Origin: Chryseobacterium defluvii
GTDB lineage: Bacteria; Bacteroidota; Bacteroidia; Flavobacteriales; Weeksellaceae
Assembly (NCBI RefSeq): GCF_003634775.1
Contig: NZ_RBXB01000001.1
Coordinates: 124,001 to 188,000 of the forward strand
DNA length: 64,000 nucleotides
Reading direction: 5' to 3'
Positions within the stretch are counted from its first letter, which is position 1. Every line of letters begins with the position of its first letter. Of the stretch, positions 1-8,019 are shown in pieces. A program made the position numbers and the translations under genes. A model generated the notes under the pieces. That model saw nothing but the letters and a program-made list of their open reading frames with translations, was not told where the DNA came from and did no database searches.

Positions 1-638
1 GTAGAAAATATGCTATGGCATTGTCAGCTATGTTTTTGCTGATCTTTCTTATACTGCATTTGACGACAAACTTATTATCTGTATTGCCGAACCGTGATAT
101 TTTTAATACGGCATCCGATTTTATGGGGTATAATCCGTTTGTGCAGTTCCTGATGCAACCTGTTCTTGGGTTTGCAGTGATTTTCCACTTTGTGATGGGA
201 TTCGTGTTGGAGATTAAGAATAACAAAGCGCGTCCTGTAAAGTACGCATCAAACAACGCTTCTGCGAATTCTACATGGATGTCCAGAAATATGATTATTT
301 CCGGTGCGGTTGTTTTAGCTTTCTTAGGACTTCACTTATATGATTTCTGGTTACATGAAATGAATTACAAATATGTAGAAGGAATTGCTCCTGATGCAGA
401 ACGTTTCTGGCCGGAACTTCACGAAAAGTTTGCTGATATCTGGAGAGTGGTAATTTATGTGATCGCTTTTGTATTGTTAGGATTACACTTAGCTCATGGA
501 TTTCAGTCTTCGTTCCAGTCTGTTGGAGCAAGACATCCGAAATATACTCCGGTAATTAAAGCTATCGGGAAATGGTACTCAATCCTTATTCCTGCAGGGT
601 TTATTTTTATCGCAATCTTTCATTTTGTAACTCAATAA
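1..638 (+). CDS. sdhC: Succinate dehydrogenase cytochrome b subunit (5' end outside window)
   Basis: This is the haem-b membrane anchor of succinate dehydrogenase / fumarate reductase (complex II, b558 type), which passes electrons between SdhB and menaquinone. The frame is open back to the first base and reads R-K-Y-A before the ATG at 15. Family members begin further upstream with a similar R-K-Y-A-M-A-L-S stretch, so the ATG at 15 is internal and the gene is truncated by the window edge. Several hydrophobic spans are visible, with histidines inside or next to them (for example HLTTN, FHFVMGF, HLYDFW, HLAHGF), which suit haem ligation. It lies 15 bp before sdhA in one operon with sdhB. Function is clear from sequence and context; the exact start cannot be seen. 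Confidence 0.93.
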   Translation, partial: RKYAMALSAMFLLIFLILHLTTNLLSVLPNRDIFNTASDFMGYNPFVQFLMQPVLGFAVIFHFVMGFVLEIKNNKARPVKYASNNASANSTWMSRNMIISGAVVLAFLGLHLYDFWLHEMNYKYVEGIAPDAERFWPELHEKFADIWRVVIYVIAFVLLGLHLAHGFQSSFQSVGARHPKYTPVIKAIGKWYSILIPAGFIFIAIFHFVTQ

Positions 639-653
639 TATCAATATACTAGT

Positions 654-2666
654 ATGAGTAAATTAGATTCAAAAATTCCAGCGGGTCCTTTAAAGGATAA
701 ATGGAAAAATCATAAAGACCATATGAACCTTGTTGCACCCAACAACAGAGATAAGATTGATATTATTGTTGTAGGTACAGGTTTGGCAGGTGGTTCTGCA
801 GCAGCTACTTTGGCTGAGCAGGGGTATAATGTGAAAGCATTCTGCTACCAGGATTCTCCAAGAAGAGCTCACTCGATTGCAGCTCAGGGAGGTATCAACG
901 CTGCTAAGAATTACCAGGGAGATGGTGACTCAACCTATAGATTATTCTATGATACGATCAAGGGTGGTGACTATAGAGCAAGAGAAGCTAATGTTTACAG
1001 ATTAGCAGAAGTTTCCGCAAATATTATCGATCAGTGTGTTTCTCAAGGGGTTCCTTTCGGAAGAGATTACGGAGGCCAATTAGATAACCGTTCATTCGGT
1101 GGGGTTCAGGTAAAAAGAACTTTCTACGCAAAAGGACAAACAGGACAGCAATTATTACTGGGTGCATATTCTGCCATGAGCCGTCAGATCGGTAAAGGTA
1201 GAATAAAAATGTACAACCGTCATGAAATGATGGATCTTGTTATTGTTGACGGGAAAGCAAGAGGTATCATCGCAAGAAACCTTGTAACAGGTGAGATCGA
1301 AAGACATTCAGCTCACGCTGTTGTTATTGCTTCAGGAGGTTACGGAAACGTATACTTCCTTTCTACCAACGCAATGGGTTCAAACGTTTCTGCTGCTTGG
1401 AAAATCCATAAAAAAGGAGCGTATTTCGCAAACCCTTGCTACGTACAGATTCACCCGACTTGTATTCCGGTTCACGGAACACAGCAGTCTAAACTGACTT
1501 TGATGTCTGAATCATTAAGAAACTCAGGAAGAATCTGGGTTCCTAAGAAAATTGAAGATGCAGTAGCGATCAGGGAAGGTAAATTAAGACCGGAAAATAT
1601 TAAAGAAGAAGATAGAGATTACTATTTGGAAAGAAGATATCCTGCTTTCGGAAACTTAGTGCCTAGAGACGTTGCGTCAAGAGCTGCTAAAGAAAGATGT
1701 GATGCAGGTTTCGGAATTGAAAATAACGATACCCAGGAAGGGGTTTACCTTGATTTCTCAACAGAGATCATAAAAAAAGGTAAAGAAGCTGCGATCGAAA
1801 AACATATTCATAACCCAAGTGAGCAACAGATCTATGACTTAGGTAAAAAATGGGTTGAAGAGAAATATGGTAACTTGTTCGTGATGTACGAAAAAATTAC
1901 CGCTGATGATCCTTACAAAACACCAATGAAAATCTATCCTGCGGTTCACTATACCATGGGGGGTGTTTGGGTTGATTATAATCTTCAGTCTACTATTCCT
2001 GGATGTTTCGTAATCGGTGAAGCTAACTTCTCTGACCACGGAGCAAACAGATTGGGCGCTTCAGCATTGATGCAAGGGCTTGCGGACGGATATTTCGTGC
2101 TTCCTTATACAATTGCAGATTATCTTTCTGCAGATATCAGAACAGGAGCGATTCCTACAAACTCGGCAGCTTTTGATGAAGCTGAAAAAGAAATAAAAGA
2201 AAAAGTTGATTTCTTCTTAAATAATAAAGGAACCCATTCAGTAGACCATTTCCATAAGAGATTAGGACACATTATGTGGAATAAAGTAGGAATGGGAAGA
2301 ACTCCTGAAGGATTAAGAGAAGCAATCAAAGAAATCGAAGAAGTAAGAAACGATTTCTGGAAAAACGTAAAAGTTCCTGGCGAAGGAGAAGGCATGAATA
2401 CTGAGCTTGAAAAAGCATTCAGAGTGGCAGACTTCCTTGAATTGGGACAATTAATGGCTATCGATGCACTTCATAGAAATGAGTCTTGCGGAGGACATTT
2501 CCGTGAGGATCACTCAACTCCGGATGGAGAAGCGGAAAGAGATGACGTAAATTATAAATACGTCGGGGCTTGGGAATATCAGGGAAGCGATATCAACGCG
2601 GAAGTGTTGCATAAAGAAGACCTGATCTATGAGAACATCGAGGTTAAAACTAGAAGTTACAAATAA
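654..2666 (+). CDS. sdhA: Succinate dehydrogenase / fumarate reductase flavoprotein subunit
   Basis: This is the 670-aa catalytic subunit that oxidises succinate to fumarate in the TCA cycle, on the cytoplasmic face of the membrane. The FAD dinucleotide fold is at about residues 37-60 ([12 protein letters not shown]). H73 in [11 protein letters not shown] is the expected covalent FAD attachment site. The substrate-binding HPTCIPVHG and the catalytic-arginine segment PRDVASRA are present, as is the C-terminal region with [12 protein letters not shown]. Length is normal for the Bacteroidota B-type enzyme. It is the middle gene of sdhCAB, 15 bp after sdhC and 24 bp before sdhB, so the three are almost certainly co-transcribed. 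Confidence 0.97.
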   Translation: MSKLDSKIPAGPLKDKWKNHKDHMNLVAPNNRDKIDIIVVGTGLAGGSAAATLAEQGYNVKAFCYQDSPRRAHSIAAQGGINAAKNYQGDGDSTYRLFYDTIKGGDYRAREANVYRLAEVSANIIDQCVSQGVPFGRDYGGQLDNRSFGGVQVKRTFYAKGQTGQQLLLGAYSAMSRQIGKGRIKMYNRHEMMDLVIVDGKARGIIARNLVTGEIERHSAHAVVIASGGYGNVYFLSTNAMGSNVSAAWKIHKKGAYFANPCYVQIHPTCIPVHGTQQSKLTLMSESLRNSGRIWVPKKIEDAVAIREGKLRPENIKEEDRDYYLERRYPAFGNLVPRDVASRAAKERCDAGFGIENNDTQEGVYLDFSTEIIKKGKEAAIEKHIHNPSEQQIYDLGKKWVEEKYGNLFVMYEKITADDPYKTPMKIYPAVHYTMGGVWVDYNLQSTIPGCFVIGEANFSDHGANRLGASALMQGLADGYFVLPYTIADYLSADIRTGAIPTNSAAFDEAEKEIKEKVDFFLNNKGTHSVDHFHKRLGHIMWNKVGMGRTPEGLREAIKEIEEVRNDFWKNVKVPGEGEGMNTELEKAFRVADFLELGQLMAIDALHRNESCGGHFREDHSTPDGEAERDDVNYKYVGAWEYQGSDINAEVLHKEDLIYENIEVKTRSYK

Positions 2667-2690
2667 TCTCCAACCTATAAATATATAATT

Positions 2691-3458
2691 ATGAGTGCAA
2701 AAAAAGGCTTACATCTTACGCTGAAAATTTGGAGACAAAAAAATAATAAATCTAAAGGTCAGTTTGAGACCTACAAAATATCAGATGTTTCTACAGATTC
2801 TTCATTTCTGGAAATGTTGGACATTTTGAACGAAAACTTAATTAACGAAGGAAAAGAACCGATAGCTTTCGACCATGACTGTCGCGAAGGGATCTGTGGA
2901 ATGTGTTCCCTTTACATTAATGGTAGAGCGCACGGTCCGGATACAGGAATCACTACTTGCCAGTTACACATGAGAATGTTCAAAGACGGTGAAACTATCG
3001 TTATTGAACCTTGGAGAAGTGCTGCTTTCCCTGTTATTAAAGACTTAATGGTAGACAGAAGTGCATTCGACAGAGTAATGGCTGCAGGTGGTTTTATTTC
3101 AGTGAACACTTCAGGGAATACTTTGGACGCTAATGCCATTCCAGTACCTAAAGAAGATGCCGATAAAGCAATGGATGCTGCTGCATGTATCGGCTGCGGA
3201 GCTTGTGTGGCTACTTGTAAGAACGGATCTGCCATGCTATTTGTGGGAGCTAAGGTTTCTCAGTTTGCATTACTTCCTCAAGGAAGAGTGGAGGCAAAAC
3301 GTAGAGTTCTTAATATGGTGAAGGCTATGGATGAAGAAGGATTCGGAAACTGTTCAAACACAGGTGCTTGTGAAGTGGAATGTCCTAAAGGGATTTCCCT
3401 TGAAAATATTGCCAGAATGAACAGAGAATATATGGCAGCTTTTGTTGACAGAGGATAG
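2691..3458 (+). CDS. sdhB: Succinate dehydrogenase / fumarate reductase iron-sulfur subunit
   Basis: This 255-aa electron-transfer subunit links the SdhA flavin to the membrane anchor. The plant-type 2Fe-2S motif is CREGICGMC with C64, C69 and C72, and C90 follows. The C-terminal half carries the cluster cysteines [11 protein letters not shown] and a second group in [14 protein letters not shown], which hold the 4Fe-4S and 3Fe-4S or equivalent clusters. It is the last gene of sdhCAB and is followed by a terminator-like hairpin. Nothing is missing or odd. Confidence 0.97.
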   Translation: MSAKKGLHLTLKIWRQKNNKSKGQFETYKISDVSTDSSFLEMLDILNENLINEGKEPIAFDHDCREGICGMCSLYINGRAHGPDTGITTCQLHMRMFKDGETIVIEPWRSAAFPVIKDLMVDRSAFDRVMAAGGFISVNTSGNTLDANAIPVPKEDADKAMDAAACIGCGACVATCKNGSAMLFVGAKVSQFALLPQGRVEAKRRVLNMVKAMDEEGFGNCSNTGACEVECPKGISLENIARMNREYMAAFVDRG

Positions 3459-3476
3459 AATTGACTTTACATACAG

Positions 3477-3512
3477 AAAAAAATCGTCTCCATAACGGAT
3501 GGCGATTTTTTT
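3477..3512 (+). terminator. Terminator of the sdhCAB operon
   Basis: An interrupted stem pairs ATCG (3483-3486) and CCAT (3490-3493) with ATGG (3499-3502) and CGAT (3503-3506), with a TCT bulge on the left arm. A T-run follows directly, and the hairpin sits 20 bp after the sdhB stop codon. Confidence 0.7.
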
Positions 3513-3543
3513 AGTTAAATCTTTCATAAAAAATACTTTTAAA

Positions 3544-3575
3544 TTGTGTCGGGTATCCCGAAAAACTTATTTTTG
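3544..3575 (+). promoter_or_regulatory. Bacteroidota sigma-A promoter of the TlpA-like lipoprotein gene
   Basis: TTG at 3544-3546 and TATTTTTG at 3568-3575 are separated by 21 bp. They match the Bacteroidota -33 / -7 consensus TTG / TAnnTTTG. The start codon at 3596 is about 20 bp downstream of the -7 box. Confidence 0.65.
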
Positions 3576-3595
3576 TTCAATTATACAATTCAAAA

Positions 3596-5143
3596 ATGAA
3601 AAAATATCTTTTATTGTTTATCATTGCAATCTTTGCAATGTCTTGCTCTAAAAAAGTTGAAGTTAAAGGAAAAGTCACAGGCGGATCTCCATTAGAAAGA
3701 ATCGAATTTATTGAAGCTTCAGGGGTGGCAACACTTCCACTGGCTAATATCGGTTTAAAAAATGACGGTACTTTTTCAGGAACTTTCGAGGCTCCTAAAA
3801 ATGGGATGTATGTGATTTCTTATGGTGGAAAACAAAACCTGATTTATCTGAAAGGTGGACAAACCCTTAATATTTCAGGAAACGGAGCAACGTTCCCAAT
3901 GGAATATGTCATCACAGGAGATGCTAAAAAGAATAATGATTTCTTTACGGCAACTCAAAAATATCTTACCAACTATGCTCAGACAGTGAATATGAATGAG
4001 CTTATGATGAAAGATGAAAATACCTTTATCAAAGGAGTTCAGAAAGTAGGAGCTGACATCAATAAAAACATTGATGAAAACGTAAAGAAATTCAATCCGG
4101 ATAAGGAAATTATCAACTGGAAAAAGAATGATGTGTCCAGTACATTGCTATCTATCATGACTCAGTATCAATTGAGACAACAGCAAATGTCCGGAAACCC
4201 GTCATACAAATCTTCTAAAGTATTCACAGATTATGAGAATAAACTTCAGGAGAATAAAGAGCAGATGGTGAAAGAAAACCCTGTTTACAGACAATACCTT
4301 CTTACCAAAATGAGTCCTGACTTCCAGAAATATGCGGAAGGGAAAAGCAAAGGAAAAACAGATATTACGACTTCAGAATTATTCACTGAATATTTGAAAT
4401 CTAAAAAAGACCTTTCCCAAACAGCAAAAGATTATCTTTTAGCATTTGTAATGGCTCAGTCGGATATTCACCCGACAACTCCGGAGAAGACAGTAGAAAA
4501 AATCAAGAAGATTATTGATGAAGACATCAAAGATGCTACGATTAAAAGCGATCTGAAAAAAATTCAGTTTGCGATCAACGGATTTAAAGTTGGTGAACCT
4601 GCTCCGGAAGCTTCCCTGGTAAAGCAGGATGATAAAGCTTACAAGCTTTCAGAAAACAAAGGGAAACCATATATGATTGCATTCTATGCATCATGGAACC
4701 CTTACATCGGAGAAGCTACAGTTCCTGTATTGAAAGAAGTGGTTAACTTCTATAAATCAAAAATGAATTTTGTATTCGTTAACGTTGATGATACAAAAGA
4801 ACAGTTTGTAAAAACAAGTAACTCATTATTAAAAGGAATTACGGGAGCAAATGTTTATGGTAACGGAGGTTTGGATTCTGATATTGCCAAAAAATATGGG
4901 GTATATGGATTTAAATTACCTTGCTTTATCGTTGTAGATAAAGACGGTAAAATTGCAAGTAAGCCTTTCTTTAACCTGGGAGATCCTGAATTGGTTACAG
5001 TACTGGATAAACAAACCGGGCTTTCTGCTCCGAAAGTTGATCCAAGGGTACAATTACAACCTGGAATGAGCATAGATCCATCGGCAACACAAACGGCTCC
5101 GCCGCCACCGCCACCAGCTCAAACTCCGGCTCAGACAAAGTAA
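3596..5143 (+). CDS. TlpA-like thioredoxin-fold lipoprotein lacking the CxxC motif
   Basis: This 515-aa protein has a lipoprotein signal (MKKYLLLFIIAIFAMSC, Cys at about residue 17), an N-terminal DUF4369-like beta domain (residues ~20-125), a helical middle and a C-terminal thioredoxin/AhpC-TSA-like domain from about residue 330 (FKVGEPAPEASL). In such proteins the loop after W is normally CxxC. Here the codons after W367 read N-P-Y-I (SWNPYIGEA), so both redox cysteines are absent. The tail is proline- and alanine-rich (PPPPPPAQTPAQT). The fold suggests a periplasm-facing relative of thiol-disulfide oxidoreductases, but a redox role is unlikely. It stands alone, with its own promoter and terminator. 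Confidence 0.8.
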   Translation: MKKYLLLFIIAIFAMSCSKKVEVKGKVTGGSPLERIEFIEASGVATLPLANIGLKNDGTFSGTFEAPKNGMYVISYGGKQNLIYLKGGQTLNISGNGATFPMEYVITGDAKKNNDFFTATQKYLTNYAQTVNMNELMMKDENTFIKGVQKVGADINKNIDENVKKFNPDKEIINWKKNDVSSTLLSIMTQYQLRQQQMSGNPSYKSSKVFTDYENKLQENKEQMVKENPVYRQYLLTKMSPDFQKYAEGKSKGKTDITTSELFTEYLKSKKDLSQTAKDYLLAFVMAQSDIHPTTPEKTVEKIKKIIDEDIKDATIKSDLKKIQFAINGFKVGEPAPEASLVKQDDKAYKLSENKGKPYMIAFYASWNPYIGEATVPVLKEVVNFYKSKMNFVFVNVDDTKEQFVKTSNSLLKGITGANVYGNGGLDSDIAKKYGVYGFKLPCFIVVDKDGKIASKPFFNLGDPELVTVLDKQTGLSAPKVDPRVQLQPGMSIDPSATQTAPPPPPPAQTPAQTK

Positions 5144-5159
5144 TAAACTTTAACATAAA

Positions 5160-5190
5160 TAAAGCCCTATCTTCGGATAAGGCTTTTTTA
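5160..5190 (+). terminator. Rho-independent terminator after the TlpA-like gene
   Basis: An AGCC..TATC arm and a GATA..GGCT arm enclose a TTCG tetraloop, followed by a T6 run. The position is directly downstream of the stop codon at 5143. Confidence 0.85.
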
Positions 5191-5302
5191 TTGTATTTTT
5201 GCAGATTGAAATCGATAGGTTTCAATCAACTATATAGAAAAATAGAAATTGCTGAATGAAACCAGGGTTACATTCAACCGTATTAACAATAGAAATTTCT
5301 GA

Positions 5303-6709
5303 ATGAAAAAGAAGAAAAACATTATTCTTGAAAATATAAAACTTTTAACTGCAGGGGCTAAAGGAGTAGCCATTGGAAAAACGGAGGAAGGAAAAACAGT
5401 TTTAGTTTCAGGAGCCATTCCCGGCGATGTGGTGAATGCAAGAGTAAAAAAATCTAAGTCCAAATATTATGAAGCCGAAGCACTGGAGGTGTTGGAGGAG
5501 TCTCCCTTCAGAGTAGAACCGAGATGTATTCATTTCGGAGCTTGCGGCGGGTGCAAATGGCAGAATATGAGTTATGAAAAGCAACTGGATTTTAAGCAGG
5601 AAGAAGTGTATAATAATATAAAGAGGATCGGGGGTCTGGATGACTTTGAAACCCTTCCTATTTTAGGATCCGAAGAAGAATATTTCTACAGAAATAAAAT
5701 GGAATTTTCTTTTTCCAATGCACGTTGGTTAACCGTTGCGGAAGTGAATTCCCAAGATGATATCAATGATAAGAATGCTTTAGGATTCCATATTCCGGGA
5801 ATGTGGAGCAAGATTCTTGATCTTAAAGAATGCTTCCTTCAGGAAGATCCGTCAAACGCCATAAGATTGGCTGTAAAAGTATATGCAGACGAGAACGGGC
5901 TGGATTTTTTTGATGTGAAAAATCAGGAAGGATTCCTGAGAACTTTAATGATGAGACAGAACTCTAAAGGAGAGTGGATGGTTTTATTCCAGCTTTACAG
6001 AGAAGAAGAGGAGAACAGAGAGAAGCTTTTTAAATTTTTACTGGAAAAGTTTCCACAGATCAAAACATTAGTATACGCGATCAATCCAAAACCGAATGAT
6101 TCCATTTATGATCTGGATATCAACATATACGCAGGAGAAGGTTTTTTAATGGAGGAAATGGATGGGCTGAAGTTTAAAATCGGGCCCAAATCTTTCTTCC
6201 AGACCAATTACAAGCAAGCGTTGGAGCTTTATAGGAAAACCTTGGAATTTGCAGACCTGAAAGGGGATGAAGTGGTGTACGATTTATATACAGGAACCGG
6301 AACCATTGCACAATATGTCGCAAGAAAAGCAAAGCAGGTAATAGGAATAGAATCTGTTCAGGAAGCCATTGATGCAGCTATTGAGCATGCTGAACTGAAT
6401 GGACTTGATAATTGTACCTTCTACTGTGGGGATATGAAAGATATCTTCAATGATGAGTTCTTACAAAACCATCCAAAAGCTGATGTATTGATTACTGATC
6501 CGCCAAGAGACGGAATGCATCAGAAAGTGGTAGAACAGATATTGAAACTATCTCCTGAAAAAATAGTGTATGTAAGTTGTAATTCCGCTACTCAGGCTAG
6601 AGATCTGGCTTTAATGAAAGAGCATTACACCCTTGTGAAAATTTTACCGGTAGACATGTTCCCGCAAACCCATCACGTGGAAAATATTGCATTATTGCTT
6701 AAAAAATAA
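5303..6709 (+). CDS. rlmD: 23S rRNA (uracil-5-)-methyltransferase, RlmD/RumA family
   Basis: This 468-aa SAM-dependent enzyme forms m5U in 23S rRNA (position 1939 in E. coli numbering). An N-terminal TRAM domain (~residues 5-65) is followed by the 4Fe-4S cysteines C75, C81 and C84 in RCIHFGACGGCKWQ. The Rossmann SAM loop is DLYTGTGTIAQYVA. The catalytic region has DPPRDGMH and the nucleophile C426 in VYVSCNSATQARDL. Length and motif order match the family. Bacteroidota often carry several paralogues of this family, so the exact target uracil is inferred. It is followed at 31 bp by the DUF6452 and DUF6048 genes. Confidence 0.9.
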   Translation: MKKKKNIILENIKLLTAGAKGVAIGKTEEGKTVLVSGAIPGDVVNARVKKSKSKYYEAEALEVLEESPFRVEPRCIHFGACGGCKWQNMSYEKQLDFKQEEVYNNIKRIGGLDDFETLPILGSEEEYFYRNKMEFSFSNARWLTVAEVNSQDDINDKNALGFHIPGMWSKILDLKECFLQEDPSNAIRLAVKVYADENGLDFFDVKNQEGFLRTLMMRQNSKGEWMVLFQLYREEEENREKLFKFLLEKFPQIKTLVYAINPKPNDSIYDLDINIYAGEGFLMEEMDGLKFKIGPKSFFQTNYKQALELYRKTLEFADLKGDEVVYDLYTGTGTIAQYVARKAKQVIGIESVQEAIDAAIEHAELNGLDNCTFYCGDMKDIFNDEFLQNHPKADVLITDPPRDGMHQKVVEQILKLSPEKIVYVSCNSATQARDLALMKEHYTLVKILPVDMFPQTHHVENIALLLKK

Positions 6710-6740
6710 ATTTACCTAAATTTGAGTATCAAATCTTATT

Positions 6741-7214
6741 ATGAAATATTATAAGTTTCTCATATTCCTGAGCTTCCTCGGACTGCTTTGTTCTTGTGGC
6801 GGAGATGACGATATTTGTGAAAGTGGAGAAGGAACCCCCAGAATGATGGTGATGTTTAAAAATGCAGATAATAAAGCTATAACATTGGATTCTTTACAGG
6901 TATTTGTAGACTATGGTTCCGGGAAAGTAGATTTAGGCTGGAAAACAAAGGTGGAATCTACTTTGATTCCTTTGCGTGTTGATGATTCTCCATATACAGA
7001 AGTATATTTTAAGACTAAAAACAAAGGATCAGAATCGAAAGTTAAAATCGGCTACACCACAAAATCATCTTATGTTTCTCCCGGCTGCGGTATCAAAAAA
7101 ACGTACGAAGCATTAACTTCGGAATTGCTAATATCAAATCCGGTTCTGGGATTGGAATTGGGACAAAATTTTATACAGAATGAAGACAAGACTAATCTTT
7201 ACCTTCTTTTTTAG
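6741..7214 (+). CDS. DUF6452 family lipoprotein
   Basis: This 157-aa protein has a lipoprotein signal ending LLCSC-GG followed by an acidic DDD stretch, which in Bacteroidota often favours surface-directed lipoproteins. The rest is a small predicted beta-rich domain with three further cysteines (DDICESGEG, PGCGIKK). I recognise it as the DUF6452 family, which has no known function and is commonly found beside rlmD. Its 3' end overlaps the start of the next gene by 35 bp, so translation is probably coupled. Function unknown; a joint envelope role with the DUF6048 partner is inference. Confidence 0.72.
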   Translation: MKYYKFLIFLSFLGLLCSCGGDDDICESGEGTPRMMVMFKNADNKAITLDSLQVFVDYGSGKVDLGWKTKVESTLIPLRVDDSPYTEVYFKTKNKGSESKVKIGYTTKSSYVSPGCGIKKTYEALTSELLISNPVLGLELGQNFIQNEDKTNLYLLF

Positions 7215-7839
7215 TGTATGGATTACCCTGAGTTTTGCTCAGGATAATAAAAAAGCTGAAAAAGCAAAATGGAAGTATGAGCCCAATTTCATGATAGGTT
7301 TTGATGCACTCAATACAGGGGTTTCCTTTTTCTCAGACAGAAAGTTGTATCAGGGATTTGTATCATCCAGAATCAAAGGAAATACGCATGGGATTATTGA
7401 AGCCGGTTTTGAAAAAAATATTTATCAGAAAAATGGCTATGATGCCAAAGTAAATGGGCCTTTCGTAAAGTTGGGGGCTTTTTACATGCTCGCGGAAGAT
7501 GCAGAGAATGAGTTTAATGGCTTCTACGCAGGAGGTAAATTGGCCGGCTCTTTTTATAATCAGGAATATATGTCAGTTCCGGTACGTGGGTTTGGCGGTA
7601 GCAATTCTTCTGTATCTTTTCCTTCTTCTTCACAATCGTCCTATTGGATTGAAGGGACTATAGGAGGTAGAGTACAATTGTTTGAATCGAATTTTTATAT
7701 TGATATCAATCTTCAGCCAAAATATTTAATCTATACCACCAAGCAGGAAGATATTCAGCCGATGATTGTTCCCGGATTTGGAAGGAGTTCATCTAAATTC
7801 AATATGGGGTTTGCATGGAATATAGCGTATAAATTTTAA
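7180..7839 (+). CDS. DUF6048 family outer-membrane-like protein
   Basis: This 219-aa protein has a Sec signal peptide (cleavage after SFA-Q, about residue 20). Its body has alternating beta-strand patterns with aromatic residues, and it ends in a terminal phenylalanine (NIAYKF), typical of outer-membrane beta-barrels. It matches the DUF6048 family of Bacteroidota. The start overlaps the end of the DUF6452 lipoprotein gene by 35 bp in another frame. A barrel paired with a surface lipoprotein is a plausible arrangement, but the role is unknown. Confidence 0.72.
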   Translation: MKTRLIFTFFFSVWITLSFAQDNKKAEKAKWKYEPNFMIGFDALNTGVSFFSDRKLYQGFVSSRIKGNTHGIIEAGFEKNIYQKNGYDAKVNGPFVKLGAFYMLAEDAENEFNGFYAGGKLAGSFYNQEYMSVPVRGFGGSNSSVSFPSSSQSSYWIEGTIGGRVQLFESNFYIDINLQPKYLIYTTKQEDIQPMIVPGFGRSSSKFNMGFAWNIAYKF

Positions 7840-7878
7840 ATAGAATTACATAAACTATTGATAAATCACGTCAATGAG

Positions 7879-7909
7879 AAATCCTTAAGTAATTTACTTG
7901 AGGATTTTT
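7879..7909 (+). terminator. Terminator after the DUF6452/DUF6048 pair
   Basis: AATCCTTAAGTAA pairs with TTACTTGAGGATT with one mismatch, followed by a T-rich tail. It lies about 40 bp after the DUF6048 stop codon. Confidence 0.8.
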
Positions 7910-7989
7910 ATTTTGATATAACTTTTGAAAGATCTGAATGATTTTAATAAGTAATTGAGTGTATGATTACTTATTTAGTATAAAATAAT

Positions 7990-7997
7990 TATCTTTG
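7990..7997 (+). promoter_or_regulatory. -7 box of the first metalloprotease gene
   Basis: TATCTTTG fits the Bacteroidota -7 consensus TAnnTTTG exactly and lies 22 bp before the start codon. No clean TTG is found at the proper -33 distance (a TTA lies at 7967-7969), so only the -7 element is well supported. Confidence 0.5.
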
Positions 7998-8019
7998 GAA
8001 AATTATATAATAAAAAGTT

